Shown: positions 1-5,903 of the stretch, piece after piece
How positions within the stretch are numbered: position 1 is the stretch's first letter
Layout of the letters: the number at the start of each line of letters is the position of its first letter
Assembly (NCBI GenBank): GCA_020049245.1
Contig: JAIFLB010000024.1
Coordinates: forward strand, 1-5,903
Length of the DNA stretch: 5,903 nucleotides
Direction: 5' to 3'
DNA from: Betaproteobacteria bacterium
GTDB lineage: Bacteria > Pseudomonadota > Gammaproteobacteria > Burkholderiales > Thiobacillaceae
Translations under genes and position numbers: made by a program
The notes under the pieces: model-generated
Told to the model about the DNA's origin: nothing
Seen by the model: only the letters and a program-made list of their open reading frames with translations
Database searches by the model: none

Positions 1-102
1 GTTCAGGTAGCCCAGCAGCTCCAGCGCGGGCCAGCGCACGCCCGTGGGGTCTTGCAGCGCCGTCTGTGCGTCGTCGATGATGGATTGCGCGGTGGTGGGC
101 AT
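1..102 (-). CDS. DUF6682-like phage structural protein, N-terminal fragment
   Basis: Only the first 34 codons are in the window and the gene continues past the left edge. The ATG at 102 follows a GAGG Shine-Dalgarno about eight bases upstream and lies 19 bases after the stop of the adaptor gene. The visible residues read as a short helix (TTAQSIIDDAQTALQD), then GVRWPALELLGYLN. The pattern, an N-terminal helix, LQD, G-R-W/Y, then an EL..YLN helix, is what I know from DUF6682-type proteins next to capsid and adaptor genes in tailed phages. Their exact role is unsettled; a neck or head-completion role is inferred from position. The family assignment rests on this short segment and on context. 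Confidence 0.7.
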   Translation of the reverse strand, partial: MPTTAQSIIDDAQTALQDPTGVRWPALELLGYLN

Positions 103-121
103 GGTGTTGCCTCAGATCAAT

Positions 122-742
122 TCAGCACCACTTCACGCGAGCGCGCGGAACCTGGTTCGTGTGGCCGCGGTACACAGCGGCCGCGCGGCTATCGGTGCCC
201 CGCTCAAACATCGAACGACTCAGCGCAGCCAGATCTGGCTGGGAAAAGGCTGCGCCGGGCGTCATCAACAGCAAGGCTTTCGCGCCCTCCGCAATGACCT
301 CCAGATACTGATTGGCCAGGTGGTTCGGGATGCCGGTCGCCGTCAGCGTAGGAATCAGAGACGCCTGAACCTGAATGGACTCACCAGCCGGGAAGGCTCC
401 CACCAGGCTGTAAGAGAGCAAGTCCCGAGAAATCAAGCCCTGGGCGCCCTGCGGGTGCTGGGTCCAATCGCTGGCACGCTGGCGGTAATTTTGAATCGGC
501 AGATCTTTGCCATTCACCGTGGCCCGCTCAAGCCGGTGCAGTTCGGTCTGGGCAGGCAAATCAAAAACGTACTCAACGCCCGAGCCTTCGGTGGTGGTGC
601 TGACATCCATCCATTCCATCCAGGCGCGCGTGCGTCGGAAAAACTCACGCGAAGCCCGGCACAGCGCCTGCCGCACCAGCGGGTCCGGCGCGCCAGGGGC
701 GTGCACCATCACGTCAGGAAACCACAAGTCCCATGCCGCCAT
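122..742 (-). CDS. Probable phage head-tail adaptor / head-completion protein
   Basis: This 206-residue soluble protein begins AAWDLWFPDVMVHAPGAPD. A helical stretch rich in Arg and aromatics follows (about 20-46, with VRQALCRASREFFRRTRAW), then a beta-rich middle (55-130) and a C-terminal helical region (137-185). Helices joined around a beta insert, plus a place between the capsid/cement genes and a DUF6682-like gene, fit the adaptor proteins that connect the portal to the tail in podovirus-like phages. The ATG at 742 has GAGG and GGGG upstream and begins 11 bases after the preceding stop; the gene ends in TGA. No catalytic motif or membrane segment is visible. The function is inferred from family resemblance recalled from memory and from gene order; another neck protein is possible. 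Confidence 0.6.
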   Translation of the reverse strand: MAAWDLWFPDVMVHAPGAPDPLVRQALCRASREFFRRTRAWMEWMDVSTTTEGSGVEYVFDLPAQTELHRLERATVNGKDLPIQNYRQRASDWTQHPQGAQGLISRDLLSYSLVGAFPAGESIQVQASLIPTLTATGIPNHLANQYLEVIAEGAKALLLMTPGAAFSQPDLAALSRSMFERGTDSRAAAVYRGHTNQVPRARVKWC

Positions 743-753
743 ACCCCGCTACC

Positions 754-1152
754 TCACTTCGCAGCGGCCGCACGCGCCCGCGCATTGCTCTTGGCGGCCT
801 TGTCTGGCGCCGCCTTGGGCGGCGTCTCAGCCTCCACCGGCATCGCGTCTGGGTTGCCCTCGTCATCATCCAGATCCAGATCGTCGTCTGACTTGAGCGA
901 AGACTCGCGGCCGTCTGGCGCATCGTCCAGATCCGAGTCAGGCCGGGCAAGCGCGAGCGCAAAGTCGTAATCCTCGGCATTCACCGGGAAGAAATTCTCC
1001 GTGCGCAGCAAGTGCTTGACCGTCTCCACGTGCTCGATCTCGCACTCCAGCAGACCATCCTGGCCTGGCGCAAACGTGTACGCCTTGCGATCCTGGCCCA
1101 AAACAACCACCCCGCCATCGCGGCGCGGCTGAATCGATGTTTGCAACTTCAT
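754..1152 (-). CDS. Hypothetical virion-module protein with acidic and Ala/Lys-rich tail
   Basis: This 132-residue protein has two parts. Residues 1-70 look folded, with beta strands (GGVVVLGQDRKAYTFAP) and a helix (EHVETVKHLLRTENFFPV). The pattern suggests a small domain carrying 'G-x-L-x-C-x-I/V ... hxxhLL ... F'. Residues 71-132 are low complexity: an Asp-rich stretch (about 72-101, including DDDLDLDDDEG) and then an Ala/Pro/Lys/Arg tail ending ARARAAAAK. It lies between the cement and adaptor genes, so a role in the virion or head assembly is likely. I do not recognise a named family. The start at 1152 uses a GGAG nine bases upstream, immediately after the U-tract of a terminator, so its expression is probably lower than that of the cement gene. 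Confidence 0.75.
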   Translation of the reverse strand: MKLQTSIQPRRDGGVVVLGQDRKAYTFAPGQDGLLECEIEHVETVKHLLRTENFFPVNAEDYDFALALARPDSDLDDAPDGRESSLKSDDDLDLDDDEGNPDAMPVEAETPPKAAPDKAAKSNARARAAAAK

Positions 1153-1165
1153 GTCTCGTCACTCC

Positions 1166-1196
1166 AAAAAGAAAGGGGGAGTCGAGCCTCCCCCTT
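1166..1196 (-). terminator. Intrinsic terminator after the capsid/cement genes
   Basis: On the minus strand a perfect 9-bp stem (AAGGGGGAG paired with CTCCCCCTT, bases 1196-1188 and 1181-1173) encloses the six-base loop GCTCGA. It is followed directly by TCTTTTT. This is a textbook Rho-independent terminator. It sits between the cement stop (1244) and the start at 1152. The Shine-Dalgarno of the next gene (GGAG, 1165-1162) touches its U-tract, so downstream genes probably rely on read-through or antitermination. Confidence 0.9.
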
Positions 1197-1208
1197 GTTC
1201 GCAGAAGA

Positions 1209-1221
1209 CGCTGGGCCAGCG
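1209..1221 (-). other. Short GC hairpin upstream of the terminator
   Basis: A 5-bp inverted repeat (CGCTG / CAGCG, three-base loop GCC) lies between the cement stop and the terminator, making two hairpins in tandem in this 91-base gap. It lacks its own U-tract. It may stabilise the 3' end of the capsid/cement transcript or be coincidental. Confidence 0.35.
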
Positions 1222-1243
1222 CCCACAATGCGGCGAGTTCGAA

Positions 1244-1690
1244 TCAGGCGCCGCGGTAATGCAGCGTCAGGCCCACCGATCCGGCCGCCTTGGTGGCAGA
1301 AGCCGCGGTGAACAGCACGCCGATCACCCGGTCCACGTCAGCCTTGGCCAGGCGCATGATCTGAGTCGTCACCAAATGCACGGCGGTGCCGGTCTGGCTG
1401 GCCGTCACGCCCGTGGCCAGCGTCGTGGCCAGGGCGGTTCCGCCCACGTTCATCACGCCAATCGAGGCAACGATCGTTGGCGTTCCGTTGGTGTCCAGAT
1501 CGTCAGAGTCGTAGGTGATCCCCACCAGCTCGCAGCCAGCCGGGAGGATGGTCACGCCACCGGCGTCGTTGAGGTCGAGATCGCCGGGCACAAGAGCCAC
1601 CTGATCGCGCTGAGCAACTGTCTCGGCGCCGGCGGGGAAGATCGTGGGGGCCTGGCCAATCAGCCGGGCGTTTTTGTTCGTGAAAGGCAT
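1244..1690 (-). CDS. Bbp16-like capsid cement (decoration) protein
   Basis: This 148-residue protein is rich in Ala, Gly, Thr and Val and predicted to be mostly beta strand, with no signal peptide or membrane segment. Characteristic stretches are LPAGCELVGITYDSDDLD (49-66), TIVASIGVMNVGG (72-84) and DRVIGVLFTAASATKAAG (120-137). Size, composition and place directly after the capsid gene match the Bbp16 family. Bbp16 of Bordetella phage BPP-1 is a jellyroll cement protein that clamps neighbouring capsid subunits. I infer the same role here. The ATG at 1690 follows AGGAGA with six-base spacing, 43 bases after the capsid stop, so it is probably co-transcribed with the capsid gene at high level. 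The terminator downstream closes this expression unit. The family call is from pattern recognition; a different head decoration protein is the main alternative. Confidence 0.75.
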   Translation of the reverse strand: MPFTNKNARLIGQAPTIFPAGAETVAQRDQVALVPGDLDLNDAGGVTILPAGCELVGITYDSDDLDTNGTPTIVASIGVMNVGGTALATTLATGVTASQTGTAVHLVTTQIMRLAKADVDRVIGVLFTAASATKAAGSVGLTLHYRGA

Positions 1691-1733
1691 ATTGCTTCTC
1701 CTGTTTGGTTTGGTCGACTGGCAGCGTCAGCTA

Positions 1734-2879
1734 TCAGCGCGATGCGGCAGCGGTGTCCAGCGAGAACACGCCGAAATCCTGCGGGCCGGCCGGGGTGGAA
1801 AAAGTCACCTTCTTCACCCCAAAAATGGACGAAGTGGAGATGATCACCTTGTCGCCGTTGTCGCGCTTCTCTTCGTGCCAGTCGAAGCGCATGTTGGTGC
1901 CCGGCGAGCCGAAGGCCACCACCGCAGCCTGCGAGCCCAGGAACAGCGCGCGAGCAGCTTCCACGTTGGCGCCGGCGCCCGCGTTGTTGAAGCGAATCAC
2001 GTTGCGGTGGCTGTGCAGAATCACGCCGCGGTACATGCCCAAAGAGCCCTTGAAAATCGGGTTCTTGCGACCCTCGGCGCCCGCTGCGGATTTCTGAATA
2101 TCCAGCCACTGGCCGGTCGCCGTCGATGCGCGGAGATCGTCTTCCTGGAAGGTGTGCATCACACACACAAAAGTCTCTTCGCCATCCATCTTGCAAGGCT
2201 GTAGCACCGGGATGTCGGTCACGCCACCGCCCTGGCTGTCAGCGCGGGTCTTGGCGCGGTCGATCAACCGCAGATTGAAACGGTCGGCCGCGTCGATGTT
2301 GTTGAACGCAGTCGCGCCATTGATCTCAGCGCCCGAGGCGTTGAGTTCGGCGCCGTACATCGTGTGCGCTGCATCGGGCGTCACCAGGGCATTGTTGGCA
2401 CGGCCGGTGTAACCCGCGGGAAGCAGGAAATTGGGGTTGATGCCGCGCGCGCCCGACAGGTAGATGAACAGCAGCTCGTCCAGCAGTCGACCCCACCACT
2501 GGGATTGCTGGCGCTTGGCCCTCTCGCGCAGATCGTGCAGCGTGCGCTTGCGCGTCATGCTGCCGTTGGTGTTCACACCGCAGCGAGCCTGGTCGATGTA
2601 GATCTGGTCGGTGTAGAACCGCTGACCTTCTTCTTTGCCCTCCAGGATGTCCTCGCCTTCAACGGGCGCCATCTTGAGTTCGGCCAGCAGGTCATAGCTG
2701 ATGGTTTCACCAGCGTCAGATTCCAGATCGGTCAAGATCTGGATCGGCACCTCAGCTTCTGCGCCGCGCGCCATGAAGCGCTGGTTGAAATAGGACTTGT
2801 GGCTGGCGTCGAGAGCCAGCAAGCCGGCCCACTTCTTGACTGCTTTGGCGTCATTGACGCCGATGATGGTGCGTGCCAT
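1734..2879 (-). CDS. Major capsid protein, N4-gp56 family
   Basis: This 381-residue protein should form the icosahedral shell. It has the conserved landmarks of the N4-gp56 capsid family (DUF4043/TIGR04387 type): an N-terminal RFMARG (34-39) followed by 'PIQILTDLESDAGETISYDL'; a GKEEGQRFYTDQIYIDQARCGV segment (81-102); a Trp/Leu-rich helix WWGRLLDELLFIYLSG (128-143); NPIFKGSLGMYRGVILHSHRNV (273-294); ARALFLGSQAAVVAFG (309-324); and a terminal NGDKVIISTSSIFGVKKVTF strand (341-360). Length is normal for the family and the frame is intact. The ATG at 2879 follows a strong AAGGAG eight bases upstream. The scaffold gene precedes it and the cement gene follows it, as expected of a head module. Its 76-base leader holds two clear hairpins and may be a target of the CsrA-like protein encoded just upstream. 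Confidence 0.95.
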   Translation of the reverse strand: MARTIIGVNDAKAVKKWAGLLALDASHKSYFNQRFMARGAEAEVPIQILTDLESDAGETISYDLLAELKMAPVEGEDILEGKEEGQRFYTDQIYIDQARCGVNTNGSMTRKRTLHDLRERAKRQQSQWWGRLLDELLFIYLSGARGINPNFLLPAGYTGRANNALVTPDAAHTMYGAELNASGAEINGATAFNNIDAADRFNLRLIDRAKTRADSQGGGVTDIPVLQPCKMDGEETFVCVMHTFQEDDLRASTATGQWLDIQKSAAGAEGRKNPIFKGSLGMYRGVILHSHRNVIRFNNAGAGANVEAARALFLGSQAAVVAFGSPGTNMRFDWHEEKRDNGDKVIISTSSIFGVKKVTFSTPAGPQDFGVFSLDTAAASR

Positions 2880-2887
2880 TGAGAGAA

Positions 2888-2909
2888 CTCCTTAAAAGTG
2901 GACACTTTT
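2888..2909 (-). promoter_or_regulatory. Capsid Shine-Dalgarno and abutting hairpin
   Basis: On the minus strand, AAAAGTG-TC-CACTTTT (2909-2894) is a perfect 7-bp inverted repeat. It is followed without a gap by AAGGAG (2893-2888), eight bases before the capsid ATG. The stem is AT-rich and no U-tract follows it, so it is not a terminator. It could hold the ribosome site open, be a processing site, or bring the GGA of the upstream hairpin close to the AAGGA of this Shine-Dalgarno. Confidence 0.7.
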
Positions 2910-2912
2910 TCG

Positions 2913-2928
2913 GAGCACTCCTGCGCTC
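2913..2928 (-). promoter_or_regulatory. Hairpin with AGGA loop in the capsid leader; candidate CsrA site
   Basis: On the minus strand, GAGCGC-AGGA-GTGCTC forms a 6-bp stem (one G-U pair) with AGGA as the whole loop. CsrA/RsmA proteins prefer a GGA motif presented in a hairpin loop (consensus core ARGGA). This loop is close but not exact: the base before AGGA is C, and the loop is four rather than six bases. A second GGA, in the AAGGAG before the capsid ATG, begins 30 bases downstream, a spacing a CsrA dimer could bridge. CsrA binding is inferred. Confidence 0.5.
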
Positions 2929-2955
2929 ACATGAAATAGCCTTTCAGCTAGGCCG

Positions 2956-3152
2956 TCACATTGCCATGCTTGTATCGATGGCCGCTCGCTCGCCATCTTG
3001 CTTGCGCTCAATCTTCACGTCAGGCGAAGCCACCACGCGCAGCCGCGCAAACTGACCGCTTTTGTGTATGACGGTGATGCGGGCAGGCCCCGACAAGGAG
3101 ATCTCTTCGCCTGCGCGCAGATCAATCACCAGGCCGAGTTCCTTGCTCATCA

Positions 3153-3153
<1 letters not shown>
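2956..3153 (-). CDS. CsrA-like RNA-binding protein
   Basis: This 65-residue protein aligns without gaps to E. coli CsrA over about 40 positions (this protein = CsrA number plus 6). Shared positions include Gly15-Glu16 (CsrA G9-E10), Arg13 (R7), the strand ITV (26-28), Gly33 (G27), Arg37 (R31), Val40 (V34), Ala42 (A36), Val46 (V40) and Arg50 (R44). R44 is a key RNA-contacting residue of CsrA. Position R6 is Leu here, and the conserved Pro is shifted by one. CsrA is a homodimer that binds GGA motifs in mRNA leaders and usually blocks translation. The gene overlaps the scaffold stop (TGATG), so it is probably translationally coupled; a second ATG at 3150 is equally possible. It ends 76 bases before the capsid ATG. 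Local control of capsid translation or manipulation of host RNA regulation is inferred. A small head protein with a chance resemblance is the alternative. Confidence 0.75.
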
Positions 3154-4082
<929 letters not shown>

Positions 4083-4087
4083 GCGCG

Positions 4088-4093
4088 CTCCTT
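4088..4093 (-). promoter_or_regulatory. Shine-Dalgarno that sets the scaffold start
   Basis: AAGGAG lies five bases before the ATG at 4082. It fixes that start and argues against the upstream in-frame ATG at 4142. Confidence 0.85.
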
Positions 4094-4138
4094 GGGGTTG
4101 CGGTTGAAAAAAGGGCAGGGTGCCATGCTTGTCTCGGT

Positions 4139-4624
4139 TCACAGGTCGGCCAGCAGAAGCAGCAGCAATGCCTCTTCGTCCTGCGCCAGGCCATCCAGCG
4201 CGCCAGGCATCAGCACAGCGCCGGCCACATCCACGCCAGGGCCGGGAGCAAGCCAGGGAGGTTGCGCATCAAGCGACAACGGCACCAGCGAGGGGCGCGC
4301 ATCTGGCGCCTGCTGGCCTGATGGCACGGGCTGCACCCGAGTTGCCCGCAGTTGATCGGCCAGCGCCTGGTCGTCTCGCTGTGCGCGCTCGATCGCCTCC
4401 CACTTCTCGCGCACCAGGCGCTCGATGTCCTGGTCTGTGGCGTCTTGAAACTGGCGCCGGGCTTCAACCTGGCTTTGTCGGTGCAGTCGGCCCCGTCGCT
4501 GTCTGCGCAGCCCGCCGCCCCGGTATTCCTGGCGCAATTCTTCTTCTGGCACCTGCGATTCATCAGCCGGCGCCCAGGAGATCGGGTGAAACGACCTCCG
4601 GTCAAACGAATCAAGGTGGAACAC
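4139..4624 (-). CDS. Hypothetical protein, Arg/Gln-rich with Leu-rich C-terminus (GTG start)
   Basis: This 161-residue protein is not one I recognise. The GTG at 4624 is chosen because GGAGG lies seven bases upstream, whereas an in-frame ATG at 4678 would code for residues that are only an out-of-frame reading of the preceding gene. With GTG it begins FHLDSFDRRSFHPISW and overlaps the previous gene's stop by 14 bases. The middle (about 27-95) is charged and helix-prone (EEELRQEY, then DQDIERLVREKWEAIERAQRDDQALADQL), possibly a coiled coil. Residues 97-135 are Pro-rich and probably flexible. The C-terminus is EEALLLLLLADL, with six consecutive Leu. The stretch is too short to be a typical membrane anchor, so it may be an interaction peptide. 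Its place just before the scaffold gene suggests a virion or assembly role. Confidence 0.7.
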   Translation of the reverse strand: MFHLDSFDRRSFHPISWAPADESQVPEEELRQEYRGGGLRRQRRGRLHRQSQVEARRQFQDATDQDIERLVREKWEAIERAQRDDQALADQLRATRVQPVPSGQQAPDARPSLVPLSLDAQPPWLAPGPGVDVAGAVLMPGALDGLAQDEEALLLLLLADL

Positions 4625-5073
4625 TGGCCGCCCTCCAAGCGTCCCCTTCCGCACCCGTGCCCACCACCTGCGCCCCATTCATGTGCGTCACATTCACATT
4701 GCGCGTGATGTAGCCCCACACCGCCGCTGCAATCTGCGCCTCGGTCGGGCCTGTTGACCCACTGGTCGCAATGCCCTGCGCTTGCACCGGCACCGTGAAC
4801 TGGGTGCTCACATTGAAGCTGCCCAGCGTCGGCACCACGGGCATGATTGCCCTCAAACGGGCGCACCCGCCAGCCGTTGATCAGGAAGAAATAGCTCGCC
4901 ACGAACAGCCCGCCCCCGATGGGGTCGCCACCCACCACCCGGAACGCTGCGTCGTACTGTGCGTTCGCCTGCGCCCACTCTTTCCAGCGGGAATACAGCG
5001 CCTGCGCCGTGACCGAGGTGACCCCCGGGTTGACCACGATGCGTTTGTTGGCAGCGTCGAACGTGACGGACAT
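4611..5073 (-). pseudogene. Virion-type phage protein with a broken frame (probable internal deletion/frameshift)
   Basis: The ATG at 5073 begins a convincing protein (SVTFDAANKRIVV...ALYSRWKEW...FRVVGGDPIGGG...YFFLINGWRVRPFEGNH, 77 residues). After about base 4843 this frame remains open to 4210 but its translation becomes Cys/Arg/His-rich shadow coding. Convincing coding resumes in the +1 frame as PVVPTLGSFNVSTQFTVPVQAQG and runs about 75 residues to TGA at 4611. In related phage proteins I recall, a GN-L-F/Y segment of about a dozen residues lies between 'E-NH' and 'P-V-P-T-L-G', so a frame-shifting deletion is more likely than a single-base slip. Programmed frameshifting or a sequence error remain possible. 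The protein is probably beta-rich and virion-associated; its exact role is unknown to me. It starts three bases after the HNH stop and lacks a visible Shine-Dalgarno. If only the first frame is used, the product would be a 287-residue chimera ending at 4210. Confidence 0.7.
4632..4636 (-). promoter_or_regulatory. Shine-Dalgarno that sets the GTG start at 4624
   Basis: GGAGG with seven-base spacing lies inside the end of the preceding gene and points to GTG 4624 as the start of the 161-residue protein. Confidence 0.75.
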
Positions 5074-5076
5074 GGT

Positions 5077-5679
5077 TTAGGCGTTCAGGCGAATTAAGTG
5101 CGCCTTATGGCGAGCCAGCGGGTCGCGCATGCGACTGCTACCAAAACCAAAGTGGTCGTTAAACAGCTTTGTTACGTGCCCCGCCACGATGCCATAAGCG
5201 GCTCCAACCTCCTCTGGCCTGAATCCGTTAAAAACGCACTGCACAACCTCCCAAACTTGGTTCGAGGTTAGTTTTGCGGACCTGTTGGATTCACGCTTAA
5301 AAGCAACGGGTTGCTTCAGGCCAATTCGATAGGCGTGTTTGTTGTTTTCGGCAGAGGTGACAACTTCTAGGTTTTCTAGGGTGTTGTTTAGCTTGTTACC
5401 GTCTTTGTGATTAATGACGCCGGCTGCTTTTGGGAAGAAGGCGCGGTGCATCAGTCGGTGAACGCGGAATACTTTTTGACGGCATTGCCGCCCGATATTG
5501 GGGCCGCGAACGCTGCCGCCGACACGGCCTCTAGGGTTTTCAACTGTCAGATTCACCATAGGGTAACCGCGCGACAAGCTGTGCTTAAGCCACTTGCCGG
5601 TTTTGTAGCTCCAAACACGACCATCATCGGATACGGCGTACATGGACTCAAGGCCCGGAATAGGAATAATCGTGCTCAT
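5077..5679 (-). CDS. NUMOD4/HNH homing endonuclease
   Basis: This 200-residue protein has the domain order of free-standing phage HNH homing endonucleases. An N-terminal NUMOD4 motif (about 5-30) reads IPIPGLESMYAVSDDGRVWS. The HNH core spans about 73-118: VHRLMHRAFFP (His74), then INHKDGNKLNN (Asn90-His91), then NLEVVTSAENNKHA (Asn112, Asn113). A C-terminal helix-turn-helix-like region (about 132-173) reads AKLTSNQVWEVVQCVFNGF...VGAAYGIVAGHVTKLF and probably binds DNA. It would nick or cut a target near its own locus and spread by homing. Its start overlaps the previous gene's stop (ATGA) and AAAGGA lies about ten bases upstream; its stop is three bases before the next ATG. The DNA is clearly AT-richer than its neighbours and it alone ends in TAA, both pointing to recent insertion. 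All catalytic-core residues appear present. Confidence 0.93.
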   Translation of the reverse strand: MSTIIPIPGLESMYAVSDDGRVWSYKTGKWLKHSLSRGYPMVNLTVENPRGRVGGSVRGPNIGRQCRQKVFRVHRLMHRAFFPKAAGVINHKDGNKLNNTLENLEVVTSAENNKHAYRIGLKQPVAFKRESNRSAKLTSNQVWEVVQCVFNGFRPEEVGAAYGIVAGHVTKLFNDHFGFGSSRMRDPLARHKAHLIRLNA

Positions 5680-5903
5680 GAAACAAAATTCCTTTCCAAC
5701 GCACTGGTCAAACTGATGCTCTGGCCCACCGCCCGTGTGATCGTGGCTTGCGTTGCCACGTACTGCCCGGTGGTCAGGCCAATCGCCACCACGGTCACAG
5801 CCGCATCGGTGAGAAACTCACGCTGGAGCCGGTGACGGTGCCGCTGATGTCTGCGCTCGCGCTGTTCTGCACCAGCAGCGCCCCAGCTTCTCCGAAGTCG
5901 TTG
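5676..5903 (-). pseudogene. 3' end of a virion-type phage gene with a broken frame (partial)
   Basis: The gene enters from the right edge. From 5902 one frame reads convincingly as NDFGEAGALLVQNSASADISGTVTGSSVSF but reaches TGA at 5795. The good coding continues in the -1 frame from about 5815 as TDAAVTVVAIGLTTGQYVATQATITRAVG...SALERNFVS, ending at TGA 5678-5676, which overlaps the HNH start. Both halves look like one beta-rich virion protein. In relatives I recall, a further segment (FDYDGN-type, roughly 15 residues) lies between 'SVSF' and 'TDAAV', so a frame-shifting deletion is the simplest reading. No canonical X-XXY-YYZ slippery heptamer is visible at the junction. The function is unknown; a fibre or other surface structural protein is a guess from composition. 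Confidence 0.6.

Noticed and set aside
44..970. Long plus-strand open frame of 308 codons
   Set aside because: It lies antisense to the adaptor and acidic-tail genes, is rich in Arg/Ala/Ser/His with no recognisable motif, and reflects the high GC content.
1237..1245. GTTCGAATC, a tRNA T-loop-like motif on the plus strand
   Set aside because: No pairing T-stem, anticodon arm or acceptor stem surrounds it, and it overlaps the cement stop codon. Chance match.
1151..1843. Plus-strand open frame of 230 codons
   Set aside because: It is antisense to the cement gene and the end of the capsid gene, crosses the terminator hairpin, and shows shadow-type composition (Arg, Gly, His rich).
4107..4124. 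Weak hairpin (GGCA-CCC-TGCC) followed by a six-base U-tract on the minus strand, before the scaffold gene
   Set aside because: The stem is only four base pairs with a three-base loop, too weak to call a terminator with confidence.
4083..4142. Longer scaffold start at ATG 4142
   Set aside because: A strong AAGGAG sits just before ATG 4082, and the extra 20 residues begin at the stop of the previous gene without a good ribosome site.
4210..4842. Continuation of the 5073 reading frame to 4210
   Set aside because: The translation becomes Cys/Arg/His rich and overlaps two better-supported frames, so it is an open shadow frame after the frame break.

Overview
The window reads as part of the virion-structure module of a tailed phage or prophage. 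Every supported gene lies on the minus strand, so transcription runs from base 5903 towards base 1. High GC, GC-rich third positions and the protein families suggest a phage of a high-GC proteobacterium, possibly Burkholderiales. That host guess rests on style only.

In transcription order the layout is as follows. (1) The 3' end of a virion-type gene (5903-5676) whose good coding switches frame near 5815. (2) A free-standing NUMOD4/HNH homing endonuclease gene (5679-5077), AT-richer than its neighbours and the only gene here ending in TAA. (3) A second virion-type gene (5073-4611) whose good coding switches frame near 4845. (4) A 161-residue unknown protein starting at GTG (4624-4139). (5) An acidic, probable capsid scaffolding protein (4082-3153). 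(6) A 65-residue CsrA-like protein overlapping the scaffold stop (3153-2956). (7) An N4-gp56-family major capsid protein (2879-1734). (8) A Bbp16-like capsid cement protein (1690-1244). (9) A strong intrinsic terminator (1196-1166). (10) A 132-residue unknown protein with an acidic tail (1152-754). (11) A probable head-tail adaptor (742-122). (12) The first 34 codons of a DUF6682-like neck or head gene that runs off the left edge (102-1).

Together these encode shell building (scaffold, capsid, cement) followed by head completion. Genes are tightly packed, with overlapping stop/start junctions or short gaps. The only notable leaders are the 76-base one before the capsid gene and the 91-base one carrying the terminator.

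Two points stand out. First, a CsrA-type RNA-binding protein is encoded directly before the capsid gene, and the capsid leader contains a hairpin with AGGA in its loop, a second hairpin, and a Shine-Dalgarno that itself contains AAGGA. This suggests phage-encoded translational control of capsid synthesis. Second, the two genes flanking the homing endonuclease both have a broken reading frame. No sigma70-type promoter, tRNA, CRISPR array or insertion sequence was recognised, and no stretch over 300 bases lacks a gene.
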